From: Polyangiaceae bacterium
GTDB taxonomy: Bacteria > Myxococcota > Polyangia > Polyangiales > Polyangiaceae
DNA length: 8,458 bases
Assembly (NCBI GenBank): GCA_025936205.1
Contig: JAICTU010000409.1
Coordinates: 1-8,458 of the forward strand
Reading direction: 5' to 3'
The translations under genes were made by a program, and so were the position numbers. A model generated the notes under the pieces. It did not search any database, had not been told where the DNA came from, and saw only the letters and a list, made by a program, of their open reading frames with translations. Positions 1 to 6,337 of this stretch are shown here, one piece after another. How positions within the stretch are numbered: the stretch's first letter is position 1; every line of letters begins with the position of its first letter.

Positions 1-162
1 CTCGCCGAGCTGCTCGAGCACCCAGGGCACCCAGGGCTGCAGCGGCGCGGGCACATCCTTCGGCTCCAGCGCAGCGGCGGGCAGCGCCCAGACGAATAGC
101 GCGCACAGCACCCCGGCCGCCCGCAGACCCCGTGCACACAACCACCATCCCACCTGCAGCAT
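1..162 (-). CDS. N-terminus of a secreted protein, partial (runs off the left edge)
   Basis: About 54 residues are visible. The N-terminus starts MLQVGWWLCARGLRAAG and continues into a hydrophobic stretch, VLCALFVWALPAAA, which looks like a Sec signal peptide with cleavage after the alanines. The mature part begins LEPKDVPAPLQPWVPWVLEQ. A PWVPWVL-type motif just after the signal peptide is something I associate with very large secreted or membrane proteins of Myxococcota with no assigned function; that is recollection, not a search. An AGGAG at 169-173 sits 6 nt before the ATG at 160-162 and directly abuts an in-frame ATG at 166-168, so the inner ATG is preferred. The gene diverges from the lipoprotein at 449. 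No function can be given from this fragment. Confidence 0.55.
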   Translation of the reverse strand, partial: MLQVGWWLCARGLRAAGVLCALFVWALPAAALEPKDVPAPLQPWVPWVLEQLGE

Positions 163-168
163 CCGCAT

Positions 169-173
169 CTCCT
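169..173 (-). promoter_or_regulatory. Ribosome binding site of the partial secreted-protein gene
   Basis: AGGAG on the minus strand. It lies 6 nt upstream of the ATG at 160-162 and has no spacing to the ATG at 166-168, which decides between the two starts. Confidence 0.5.
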
Positions 174-435
174 GACATGACGGCAAAGCGGCCTCCGCCC
201 TCCATCGATAACGCGTCAGAAGCGTGAGATACCCTGCGACATGGGTGCTGCGGCCCTAGCCGGAGGGGATTCGGGTGGCAAGCGGGCGCTCCACGGCGCC
301 GCGCGTCCTCGAGCCCACTGCCCGTGTCGAGCCCGTGGCGACCCTCTGTCGAATCGTAACGCGCAGCTAGATGGACGGCTCCAGCGCCTACCGTTACAAC
401 GCTCTACGGGGCCGTTGCGCCGCGAGTTCGCGGAG

Positions 436-441
436 AGGAGG
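436..441 (+). promoter_or_regulatory. Ribosome binding site fixing the start of the Cys-rich lipoprotein
   Basis: A full AGGAGG stands 7 nt before the ATG at 449-451. It selects this start over the upstream in-frame ATG at 371 and over the in-frame ATG at 455. Confidence 0.8.
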
Positions 442-448
442 AGCGTGC

Positions 449-1726
449 ATGTTGATGCGTCGTCTGAGTTGGGGCGGGCTGTTGCTCTTGGCTGCGTGCG
501 CGGGGCGCGCGAGCGATGGGAGCACGAACGAAGTGGGAACCCTGGGATTGCAGCTGCGGACGGAGGTGAATCACCGCACATATCGCCTGCGGGACGGTAT
601 CTTCGAGGTGATCGGGCCGCAGGCGCTCACGCTCGGCACCGAAGACGATGTGGATGCCGCCTCGCTGGAGGGAACGCTCGCGGTGGGCTCTTACCAGATC
701 GAGCTGCTGCCGGGCTGGCGCTTGGAGCGCGATTCCGGCGCTGGCTTCGAGACGCTCGTGGCCCAGCTCGCGTCGGACAATCCCTTGCCGTTCGGGATCG
801 AGGCGGGGCAACGCATGAATCTGCACTATGAGTTCTTCACCGATGGAACCCGCATCGGGCTGGAGGATGGCGGGTTCGAGGTGAGTATCGGTGTGACCGA
901 CACCAGCCAACCGCCGAGCAATCCCGGCGCCTTCGATCCTGCCGCGTGCGACTTTGCGAACACGACGGGTTGCGAGGAGCTGACCTGCGAGCGCGCCTGC
1001 CCGATCGATCAGGGCAGTTACTGCTCCGTGGTGTGCTCGGAGATTCTAACCTGTGTCTCGCAACAGCCTTGCTCGACACAGAGCGATCCGTTGTGTGCCG
1101 TTCGCACACGGGGTGTGGCGAACATCTGTAGCAACGTCGTCGATCTCGGAGGTGGCGTCAACGTCACCAATCCCAATCTTCCTGCGTTCGTCGCGCGCGA
1201 GTTCGTGGAGTGCGCGTGCAGCGTGCCGCGGCCCGGCGCTGGCTCCGCCGCCTGTAGCGAAGGGCAGACGCGAGCCTGCGGAGCCGCTGCGGACGTCGGT
1301 CTGTGCCGTCGCGGGGTAGAGACCTGCATCGATGGAGTCTTCTCCGCGTGCCAGGGCGCCGTGTTGCCGGCGGCCCGCGACTGCACGTCCCCGCTCGACA
1401 ACGACTGTGACGGCCTGCCCGACAACACCATCGACGCGAGCTGCCCTGCGCCGCTGCCGAGTTTCGAGCGCGACGTGTGGCCCATCTTTCAGAGCCAGTG
1501 CTCGCCCTGTCACACGACGCTGGGCCGGGGCGGCCACGTCGTCGGGAGCGCGGACCTGGCCACGGCGTTCGCCGATGCCACGCGCCTCGGCACGACACTG
1601 ATCGACCGCCTCGATGGCGGTGGCATGCCTCCTGCGTGTACGGGGCAGCCCGGTGATCCGGGATGCATTTCGGTCGACGATTTGCTGCTGATCCAGCTCT
1701 GGATCGATACTGGCATGTCACCGTGA
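449..1726 (+). CDS. Cys-rich lipoprotein with MopE-like metal motif and C-terminal cytochrome-c-type domain
   Basis: 425 residues. The signal sequence ends in the lipobox LAAC, with Cys17 as the lipidation site, so the protein is predicted to be membrane-anchored and envelope-exposed. Residues about 30-150 form a probable beta-sandwich (TYRLRDGIFEVIGP, then SYQIELLPGWRLER), a pattern I recall from myxobacterial lipoproteins. Residues 167-257 hold 12 cysteines. Residues 269-332 resemble the MopE-type putative metal-binding motif, including CRRGVETC and D317-N-D-C-D-G322. Residues about 339-425 look like a Planctomycete/Myxococcota-type cytochrome c domain: FERDVWPIFQSQC leads into C351-S-P-C-H355, a haem c attachment motif, and GGGMPP supplies Met393 as a candidate distal ligand. 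Metal binding and haem attachment are inferred from motifs; the electron partner and role are unknown. The AGGAGG at 436-441 fixes the start. A strong hairpin follows the stop. Confidence 0.82.
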   Translation: MLMRRLSWGGLLLLAACAGRASDGSTNEVGTLGLQLRTEVNHRTYRLRDGIFEVIGPQALTLGTEDDVDAASLEGTLAVGSYQIELLPGWRLERDSGAGFETLVAQLASDNPLPFGIEAGQRMNLHYEFFTDGTRIGLEDGGFEVSIGVTDTSQPPSNPGAFDPAACDFANTTGCEELTCERACPIDQGSYCSVVCSEILTCVSQQPCSTQSDPLCAVRTRGVANICSNVVDLGGGVNVTNPNLPAFVAREFVECACSVPRPGAGSAACSEGQTRACGAAADVGLCRRGVETCIDGVFSACQGAVLPAARDCTSPLDNDCDGLPDNTIDASCPAPLPSFERDVWPIFQSQCSPCHTTLGRGGHVVGSADLATAFADATRLGTTLIDRLDGGGMPPACTGQPGDPGCISVDDLLLIQLWIDTGMSP

Positions 1727-1732
1727 GGAAGG

Positions 1733-1767
1733 GACCACGCCATGGTCCGCTGTGCCATGGCGTGGTC
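1733..1767. terminator. Perfect 13-bp hairpin between convergent genes (likely bidirectional terminator)
   Basis: GACCACGCCATGG (1733-1745) is an exact inverted repeat of CCATGGCGTGGTC (1755-1767) across a 9-nt loop. GGAAG (1727-1731) and CTTCC (1772-1776) can add an outer stem with a small internal loop. It begins 6 nt after the lipoprotein stop and lies 27 nt beyond the stop of the convergent AHSA1 gene, the right place for a shared terminator. There is no T-tract on either strand, so it may be a U-less terminator or an RNA-stabilising hairpin. Confidence 0.65.
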
Positions 1768-1794
1768 GGCTCTTCCGGGCGTCAGGCTCTCCCC

Positions 1795-2256
1795 TCAGCT
1801 CTCGAGGACCGCGAGCTCTCCCGTCTCCAGCAGCGACTTCAAGTTCGACATCAAGAGCGGCCAGCCTCCGGCGACCGTCTCGATGAACTTGGAGCCGGGG
1901 CGATCGAGCTCGTGGGTGATGGTGAGCTTGACCGCGCTGCCCGATTTGCCCGCTGGCTCGAGCTCGAGCGTGCAGCGGCTCGGTCCTTCCGCCTTCAGCT
2001 CGGGCTTCCACTCGTTTTGCCAGAGGATGACCATGCGCCGCGGCGGCTCGATCTCGAGGATCTCGCCGGTGTCGGCGAAGCGCCCGTCCGGGAAGACCAG
2101 GTTCCAGTGCGAGCCCTTCTTCCAGGCGCACTCGACCGTCATGCCGTACCAGTACTGGCGAATGAAACGCGATTCCGTCAGCGCTTGCCAGAGCTGGGCC
2201 GGCGTGGTGCGGATGAAGACGACGTAGACGAAGCGGCTTCCGGCGGCAGGGTTCAT
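1795..2256 (-). CDS. SRPBCC / AHSA1-like domain protein
   Basis: 153 residues, a single-domain length typical of the AHSA1 (Activator of Hsp90 ATPase 1-like) branch of the START/SRPBCC superfamily. The opening strand and helix are recognisable in residues 9-36 (FVYVVFIRTTPAQLWQALT, then ESRFIRQYW). A middle strand carries FPDGRFADTGEILEIEPPRR, and the closing helix begins GWPLLMSNLKSLLETGE (131-147). The superfamily forms a helix-grip cavity for hydrophobic ligands; the ligand here cannot be told. No signal peptide is present, so it should be cytoplasmic. Relatives are often next to an ArsR-family regulator, but none is visible here. The start is ATG 2254-2256 with only a weak purine run before it. 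The gene lies 47 bp after the beta-propeller-like lipoprotein on the same strand and could be cotranscribed. Confidence 0.9.
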   Translation of the reverse strand: MNPAAGSRFVYVVFIRTTPAQLWQALTESRFIRQYWYGMTVECAWKKGSHWNLVFPDGRFADTGEILEIEPPRRMVILWQNEWKPELKAEGPSRCTLELEPAGKSGSAVKLTITHELDRPGSKFIETVAGGWPLLMSNLKSLLETGELAVLES

Positions 2257-2303
2257 CCCGCCGTTTTTCTGCCAGCTTCAGCCGGGCCGCAAGTGTGCCC
2301 TCG

Positions 2304-4214
2304 TCAGTACGGGCCGCTCTGCGAGGCCTGGCGACTCAACGTGTTGGCGTCGTAGGTCTCCATGCTCATGGAGCCGCCCGAACCACGGCCCGTACCCGGG
2401 GAAAAGTAGCCATTCAGGAGCAAGCCGTTCCCGATGAACGGTGGCAGCACCGTATTGGGCCGGATGCGAATCGTGCCCATGGTCTCGGGTGGGTCCGAGC
2501 CTTCGAGGCGGTGAAAGCGCAAGGCGCGACTCCGAGGCCTGGCGGGAGGAATGTCGACGAAGAAGCTGTGCTCGGGCAGGGTAAAGCCCTCGAGGCTCGG
2601 CTCCGGCCCCTGCTCGTAGTGGGCCAGCTCTTGCTGACCGGAGAGCAGCAAGACTTGACTCAGATCGACGCGCAGGTGCTGCCCGTCGCTCCAGGGCAGC
2701 ACCCGGAAATCACCGCTCGGGCCGTCGTGCAGCGCGAGCTTGCCAGCATCCGAGAGATCGATCAGGGCGCTGATAGCGTCCGTACTCCCTGGCGTGTGCA
2801 CATAAGCGACGCCGGGAGCGAACTCCGTCTGCGTCTCCGCCGTCAGCGCGAACGTGGGGCTCCGACCGAACAGCTCGAGCGCCCCTGGCTTGCTCTGAAA
2901 ACTCCAGATCCGGCCTTGATCGGCGCCGTCGGCGCCATTCAGTGCCGGACCGTAGCCGGTATGGGTCGCGAGCAGCCAGTGCTCGCCATCGTTGGCGGCG
3001 ACGGGGTCGTGCTGGGGAGCCGCGCGCAGCGCAACCGAGCCGAGCGGCTCGAGCTGGCGAGCGTTCATGCCGAACGTGTGCAAAATCGTCTCCGGGGAGC
3101 CCTGCGCGGCCAGGCTCGCCGCTTGCTCCGACACCGACCACCAGGGCTCGGTCACCAGCGCCCACTGCTGGTCCGCGGCGAAGATCTGCACGTTGCCGGT
3201 GTACAGGCCACTCGCCTGCCAGGAGGCGAGCCCCTGCTCGATGTCGAGATCGACCAGCGTCAGCAGCTGGAGCCCGCTCGGGGTCCCCGGCGCGTAAATG
3301 TCGCCGCACTCGACCGCCGGCGTGGCGGACCCAACGAGAGCAGCACCGCTGGAGGGGTCCGCGGTCACCCGCCGAGGCAACCAGGCGCTGGCGTCCGCGG
3401 CGCCGATCGCCGCGCGATTGCCGGCGCGTACGCTCGCGAGCAGCGTGCCATCGGCGCGCTGTTCCGCCGGCAAGCTCGCCAGCCCGAGCTGGCTGCCGCT
3501 CTCGACCATCAGCACCTGCACCGAGCCGCCGATGCGCCGCGCGCCGATCAGTCGTGCATCGACATACTGCAGCTCCTGTTGACGCGGACCGTCGTTGCGG
3601 TTCAGGTCGAACTGCCAGAAGAAGGCTCCCTTGCCAGCACCCGAAAACGCGGAGCCGTCGACTTCTCCCACGACCAGCACGCGCCCAGCTTCGGCAAAGA
3701 TCCAGGCCGGAGCAGTGCCGTCGCGAGCCTGTTTCACCGCCTCCGGCATCGGAAAGGCCGCCCCGGTGACCTCGCTGGGACCGGTGCTCATCAAGGGGAC
3801 GGCGTCGTTGGCGACCATGTAGAAATGGTCCGCGTCCCCGCTGCCGCGGCGAGCGTAGGCGACGCGGCCTCCCCCCGGCTGGCGCGTGGCCTCGGGCCAC
3901 TCCACATACGCGGCTTGCTCGTAGCCCTCCGCGTCGCCGGGCGCGAACAGCGGCTCGAGCGGGTTGCCCGTCGGGGCGAGCTCGAGCAGCTCCCCGGCGC
4001 GGGCGCTCGTGTAGGCGCGCAGGGCGTCACAGTCGACGAGGCGCTGCGGCAATGCCTCGAGGCGCACGTCGCCCTCCTCGCCGGGCCTGTCCCCATCCAC
4101 GGCGCGCCCACCGCAGCCGAGCAGTGGGCACATGGTAAGGCCGGTCAGCGCCGCTGCGATGGCGACCCATCCTCTACCTTTCACACCTGCAGGCGAGCTC
4201 GTTCGCTGGGACAC
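2304..4214 (-). CDS. Lipoprotein resembling the C-terminal beta-propeller family (COG4880/PF09826-like), divergent
   Basis: 636 residues. After a short basic N-terminus, the hydrophobic stretch WVAIAAALTGLTMCPLLGC ends in the lipobox LLGC with Cys34, so it is a predicted lipoprotein. The rest is soluble and beta-rich. Several segments fit the secreted beta-propeller family distantly related to WD40: DCDALRAYTSARA (61-73), YVDARLIGARRIGGSVQVLM (217-236), CGDIYAPG then LLTLVDLD (303-324), LYTGNVQIFAADQQWALVTE (337-356), ETILHTFGM (375-383) and DGEHWLLATHTG (409-420). The family's usual TNVQ-GVDEADIVKTDG-type segment near the N-terminus is not apparent, so this is a diverged member or a different propeller. 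The tail (604-636) is Gly/Ser-rich. The start is GTG 4212-4214, set by GGAGG 6 nt upstream. Function is unknown; a binding or scaffold role outside the cytoplasm is the most that can be inferred. Confidence 0.68.
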   Translation of the reverse strand: MSQRTSSPAGVKGRGWVAIAAALTGLTMCPLLGCGGRAVDGDRPGEEGDVRLEALPQRLVDCDALRAYTSARAGELLELAPTGNPLEPLFAPGDAEGYEQAAYVEWPEATRQPGGGRVAYARRGSGDADHFYMVANDAVPLMSTGPSEVTGAAFPMPEAVKQARDGTAPAWIFAEAGRVLVVGEVDGSAFSGAGKGAFFWQFDLNRNDGPRQQELQYVDARLIGARRIGGSVQVLMVESGSQLGLASLPAEQRADGTLLASVRAGNRAAIGAADASAWLPRRVTADPSSGAALVGSATPAVECGDIYAPGTPSGLQLLTLVDLDIEQGLASWQASGLYTGNVQIFAADQQWALVTEPWWSVSEQAASLAAQGSPETILHTFGMNARQLEPLGSVALRAAPQHDPVAANDGEHWLLATHTGYGPALNGADGADQGRIWSFQSKPGALELFGRSPTFALTAETQTEFAPGVAYVHTPGSTDAISALIDLSDAGKLALHDGPSGDFRVLPWSDGQHLRVDLSQVLLLSGQQELAHYEQGPEPSLEGFTLPEHSFFVDIPPARPRSRALRFHRLEGSDPPETMGTIRIRPNTVLPPFIGNGLLLNGYFSPGTGRGSGGSMSMETYDANTLSRQASQSGPY

Positions 4215-4220
4215 CGCAGA

Positions 4221-4225
4221 CCTCC
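4221..4225 (-). promoter_or_regulatory. Ribosome binding site fixing a GTG start
   Basis: GGAGG on the minus strand, 6 nt before the GTG at 4212-4214. It supports this GTG rather than the internal GTG at codon 11. The remaining intergenic bases up to 4370 (about 145) show no convincing promoter; a TTGACG on the minus strand at 4348-4343 has no good -10 at the proper distance. Confidence 0.7.
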
Positions 4226-4370
4226 GATCGATGTTTGCCGCAGGATAGCAGCCACGGTGAGGCGGCTCAAATGCGCGCTCGCTGTTCCACCCGATGCGCT
4301 TTTTTCCGGTCAGCGGCGCTGTGCTGCGGAGATGGGGGAATTCGTCAAGGGGCCTTTGCGTGCACTTGCA

Positions 4371-6197
4371 TCAGTGCGCCGTATTGGCGCTCTGTAAAGC
4401 CTCGCCTCGCTTGGCGGCGAGCAGCTGCAGTGCAGGGTGTCCGGGGGTCAGCCATGCCAGATGGTTGAGGGCGGTGTCGAAGGCCTCGCTGTCGCCCCCT
4501 GCCAGCGCGCCGCAGGCGGCCATGAACAGGGCGCGCGGGCTGTCCGGCGCTTGCGCGCGCGCCAGCGCTCCATCATGGCCCAGGTCACGGCGCAGCTCGG
4601 CGTCGGCGCTGGTGCTGGCCGCGAGCAGCGCCCCGAGATCGGGCAGGTGGCTCAGGCGGCGGTAGCCGCTGGAGATCAGCGCGTCGTTCTGGCCGCCCCG
4701 GCGCGCGTAGACCGCGGCCACGTCGTCCAGGTAGAGCAGGGCCCATTCGGGTGCTGTCGCGAGCCCCGGATTGGAGCCCTCGCCCTCGCGGGCGGACACC
4801 ACGGCCCAGTCGAAGTGGAACTCTCGATCGAGCGCGGCGAAGCCGTCCGTGCTCCAGGTGGCGCGCGTGATGGCGTCGATCAGCTCGGGCTCGCGCGCGA
4901 GCGCGCCCCGGCCATCGGTGAGCACCCGCTGCTCCGGCCAGAGCCGCAGCGCGAGGTAGCCGCCGAAGGGCATGAAGTTGTACATGCGCCCGCGCGGGTG
5001 CGCGCTCGCAGCGAACTCCGCGCCGGCGACCGGCAGAAAGTCGCGGTCGAAGCCCGCGGGGCGATCGACGCTCACTGTGAGCACCAGTCCGATCAGCGCC
5101 AGCGCGGGGGAGGCGGCGCAGGCTGCTGCCACGAGCGGATGGAGGGGCGGGCGCAGGTCGCCACGAGCCGTCGCCGCGTGGGCCATCACCAGGGCGCCGA
5201 TCGGGAACATGCGCACAGCACCTGCCGTCAGCGCGAAGGCGAACAGCACCTCGCCGATGGCGAAGGCGCTGGGCACGCGGCTCCTGGTGAGCCGATCGCG
5301 GCCCGCGAGCCACACGCCGCAGCTGGCCAGAAACCAGAGCGACAGGAACGGCTGCTGGCGCACGAAGTAGTCGAGCGTTGGGCGCGCCCACTCGGTGATG
5401 TCGCCGAACCGCTCGCTCGCGCGGATCGGCCCGAGCAAGAGTCGCGGCCCCATCGTGTTGAGGCAGGCGGCGCTCGCCGCGAGGCCCACCAGGCCGAGGG
5501 TCGCCACCAGATCCGCACCGTCTGCCGCGGGCCAGAGCCGATTCCAGGCGGAGCCCCGCGCTCGCCCGCAGAGCCGCGCGCCGCAGCGATACGCCGCATA
5601 CCCGATCGCCGCGGCGACCCCCAGTGCGACGAAGCCGTGCACGTTCGCCCAGATCAGGAACAATGGTGTGAGGGCCGCGAGCGCCCAGCGTCCGCGCGCC
5701 GGCGCTGCGGCGAGCCGGTGCCGTTCCAGCAAGCTCAGCGTCAGGAGCAGGCCGAGCCACGAGAACAGGACCGGGCGTAGAATGAACCAGTCGCTGAGCG
5801 CAAACAGGCCGAGCCCTGCCCAGAGCCAGCGCAGCGACCCGAGACTTCGGGTGCGCGCCTCGAGCAGCACGAGCGCTGAGACTCCGATCACGGCGCACAG
5901 CAGCTGCAGCCCGGCGGCGCCGGTGGCGGCGTAGAGCGCGTACAGGAAAGCGTCGCCCAGTACTTCGACGTAGCGCAGCGGCCGTGCCGTGAACGCGAGG
6001 TCGTCGATGCTGGGGATGTGGCGGGTCTGCAGCAGGATGCGCCCGGTCGCGAGGTTCCAGGGCAGATCGAAGTCCGTGAGCTGCCGGCGCGCGAGCAGGG
6101 CCACCGTGCCGAGAGCGCACACGAACCACACGCTCCGGGCGGCGTTTCGCGGGGCACCTGATCTCGGCGCGACGCGTTCCGGAGCGGGCTGCTGCAT
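4371..6197 (-). CDS. Polytopic GT-C-like membrane protein (putative lipid-linked-sugar glycosyltransferase)
   Basis: 608 residues from ATG 6195-6197. The N-terminal about 375 residues contain roughly nine to eleven hydrophobic segments. Hallmarks of a bacterial GT-C-like family appear in order: D42-F-D44-LPW just after the first membrane segment (a DxD in the first extracytoplasmic loop, the usual GT-C catalytic or metal site), LRPVLFSWL (139-147), ANVHGFVAL (184-192) and ITEWARP (267-273). In the C-terminal soluble part, FGGYLALRLWP (411-421) is followed by DGR (428-430). The last about 100 residues are helical and Ala/Leu-rich, possibly TPR-like. GT-C enzymes use polyprenyl-linked sugar donors outside the membrane; donor and acceptor are unknown here. 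A TTG at 6204-6206 could add three residues; neither start has a good Shine-Dalgarno. The gene diverges from a GT2 glycosyltransferase across 140 bp, which suggests surface-glycan work. Confidence 0.78.
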   Translation of the reverse strand: MQQPAPERVAPRSGAPRNAARSVWFVCALGTVALLARRQLTDFDLPWNLATGRILLQTRHIPSIDDLAFTARPLRYVEVLGDAFLYALYAATGAAGLQLLCAVIGVSALVLLEARTRSLGSLRWLWAGLGLFALSDWFILRPVLFSWLGLLLTLSLLERHRLAAAPARGRWALAALTPLFLIWANVHGFVALGVAAAIGYAAYRCGARLCGRARGSAWNRLWPAADGADLVATLGLVGLAASAACLNTMGPRLLLGPIRASERFGDITEWARPTLDYFVRQQPFLSLWFLASCGVWLAGRDRLTRSRVPSAFAIGEVLFAFALTAGAVRMFPIGALVMAHAATARGDLRPPLHPLVAAACAASPALALIGLVLTVSVDRPAGFDRDFLPVAGAEFAASAHPRGRMYNFMPFGGYLALRLWPEQRVLTDGRGALAREPELIDAITRATWSTDGFAALDREFHFDWAVVSAREGEGSNPGLATAPEWALLYLDDVAAVYARRGGQNDALISSGYRRLSHLPDLGALLAASTSADAELRRDLGHDGALARAQAPDSPRALFMAACGALAGGDSEAFDTALNHLAWLTPGHPALQLLAAKRGEALQSANTAH

Positions 6198-6337
6198 TCC
6201 GTGCAATACGGCGTGCCTGTTCAGCCACTAACCCGAACGCGGTGGCCGGCGGTTCCCATTCAGGGCAAATTCCGGTGCCGGAATCGCGCTTCGGGGCTTC
6301 GCAGCCGAGGGGGGCAACGCGATATGCAGCCGCGCCA
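6198..6337. promoter_or_regulatory. Divergent promoter region of the two glycosyltransferase-type genes
   Basis: These 140 bases lie between the start of the GT-C-like gene (minus) and the GT2 gene (plus) and should contain both promoters. No clear -35/-10 pair can be assigned. The region holds the palindrome at 6269-6284. If the GT2 gene starts at an upstream GTG (6242 or 6275), the region is correspondingly shorter. Confidence 0.45.
6269..6284. repeat. 7+7 bp palindrome, possible operator
   Basis: ATTCCGG (6269-6275) and CCGGAAT (6278-6284) form a perfect inverted repeat with a 2-nt TG spacer. Its size and position between divergent genes fit a dimeric regulator site. With about 14 specified bases in GC-rich DNA, and with no second copy seen, chance is not excluded. 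Confidence 0.35.

Larger units (their letters stand above)
163..448. promoter_or_regulatory. Divergent intergenic region, presumably holding two promoters
   Basis: These 286 bases separate the minus-strand gene starting at 162 from the plus-strand lipoprotein starting at 449, so a promoter is expected in each direction. I find no convincing -35/-10 pair, no long inverted repeat and no RNA gene. The only loose symmetry is GTAACG at 356-361 facing CGTTAC at 392-397, which is short enough to be chance. An in-frame ATG at 371 would extend the lipoprotein gene, but the resulting N-terminus would not be a signal peptide. Confidence 0.4.

Noticed and set aside
371..448. Upstream in-frame ATG extending the Cys-rich lipoprotein by 26 residues
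   Set aside because: It would bury the signal peptide internally and lacks a Shine-Dalgarno, whereas AGGAGG sits 7 nt before ATG 449.
241..831. Plus-strand open frame overlapping the lipoprotein start
   Set aside because: It has compositionally biased sequence, no ribosome site and no domain, and it conflicts with the well-supported lipoprotein at 449.
4289..4308. T-run (gcgcttttttcc) considered as an intrinsic terminator
   Set aside because: No plus-strand gene ends before it, there is no stable stem upstream, and on the minus strand it reads as an A-run.
4320..4348. Minus-strand TTGACG as a -35 box for the propeller-like lipoprotein gene
   Set aside because: The hexamer about 17 nt downstream (AGCACA) is a poor -10, so a sigma-70-type promoter is not supported.
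4376..4390. GCGCC-gtatt-GGCGC hairpin at the end of the GT-C-like gene
   Set aside because: It is only 5 bp, lies within the last codons and has no T-tract after it; such stems are common by chance at this GC content.
2295..4397. A 700-codon open frame on the plus strand opposite the beta-propeller-like lipoprotein gene
   Set aside because: Its product is Arg/Gly/Ala-rich without recognisable domains or signal sequence, while the minus strand gives a lipoprotein with a lipobox and a good Shine-Dalgarno. Long antisense open frames are expected in GC-rich DNA.
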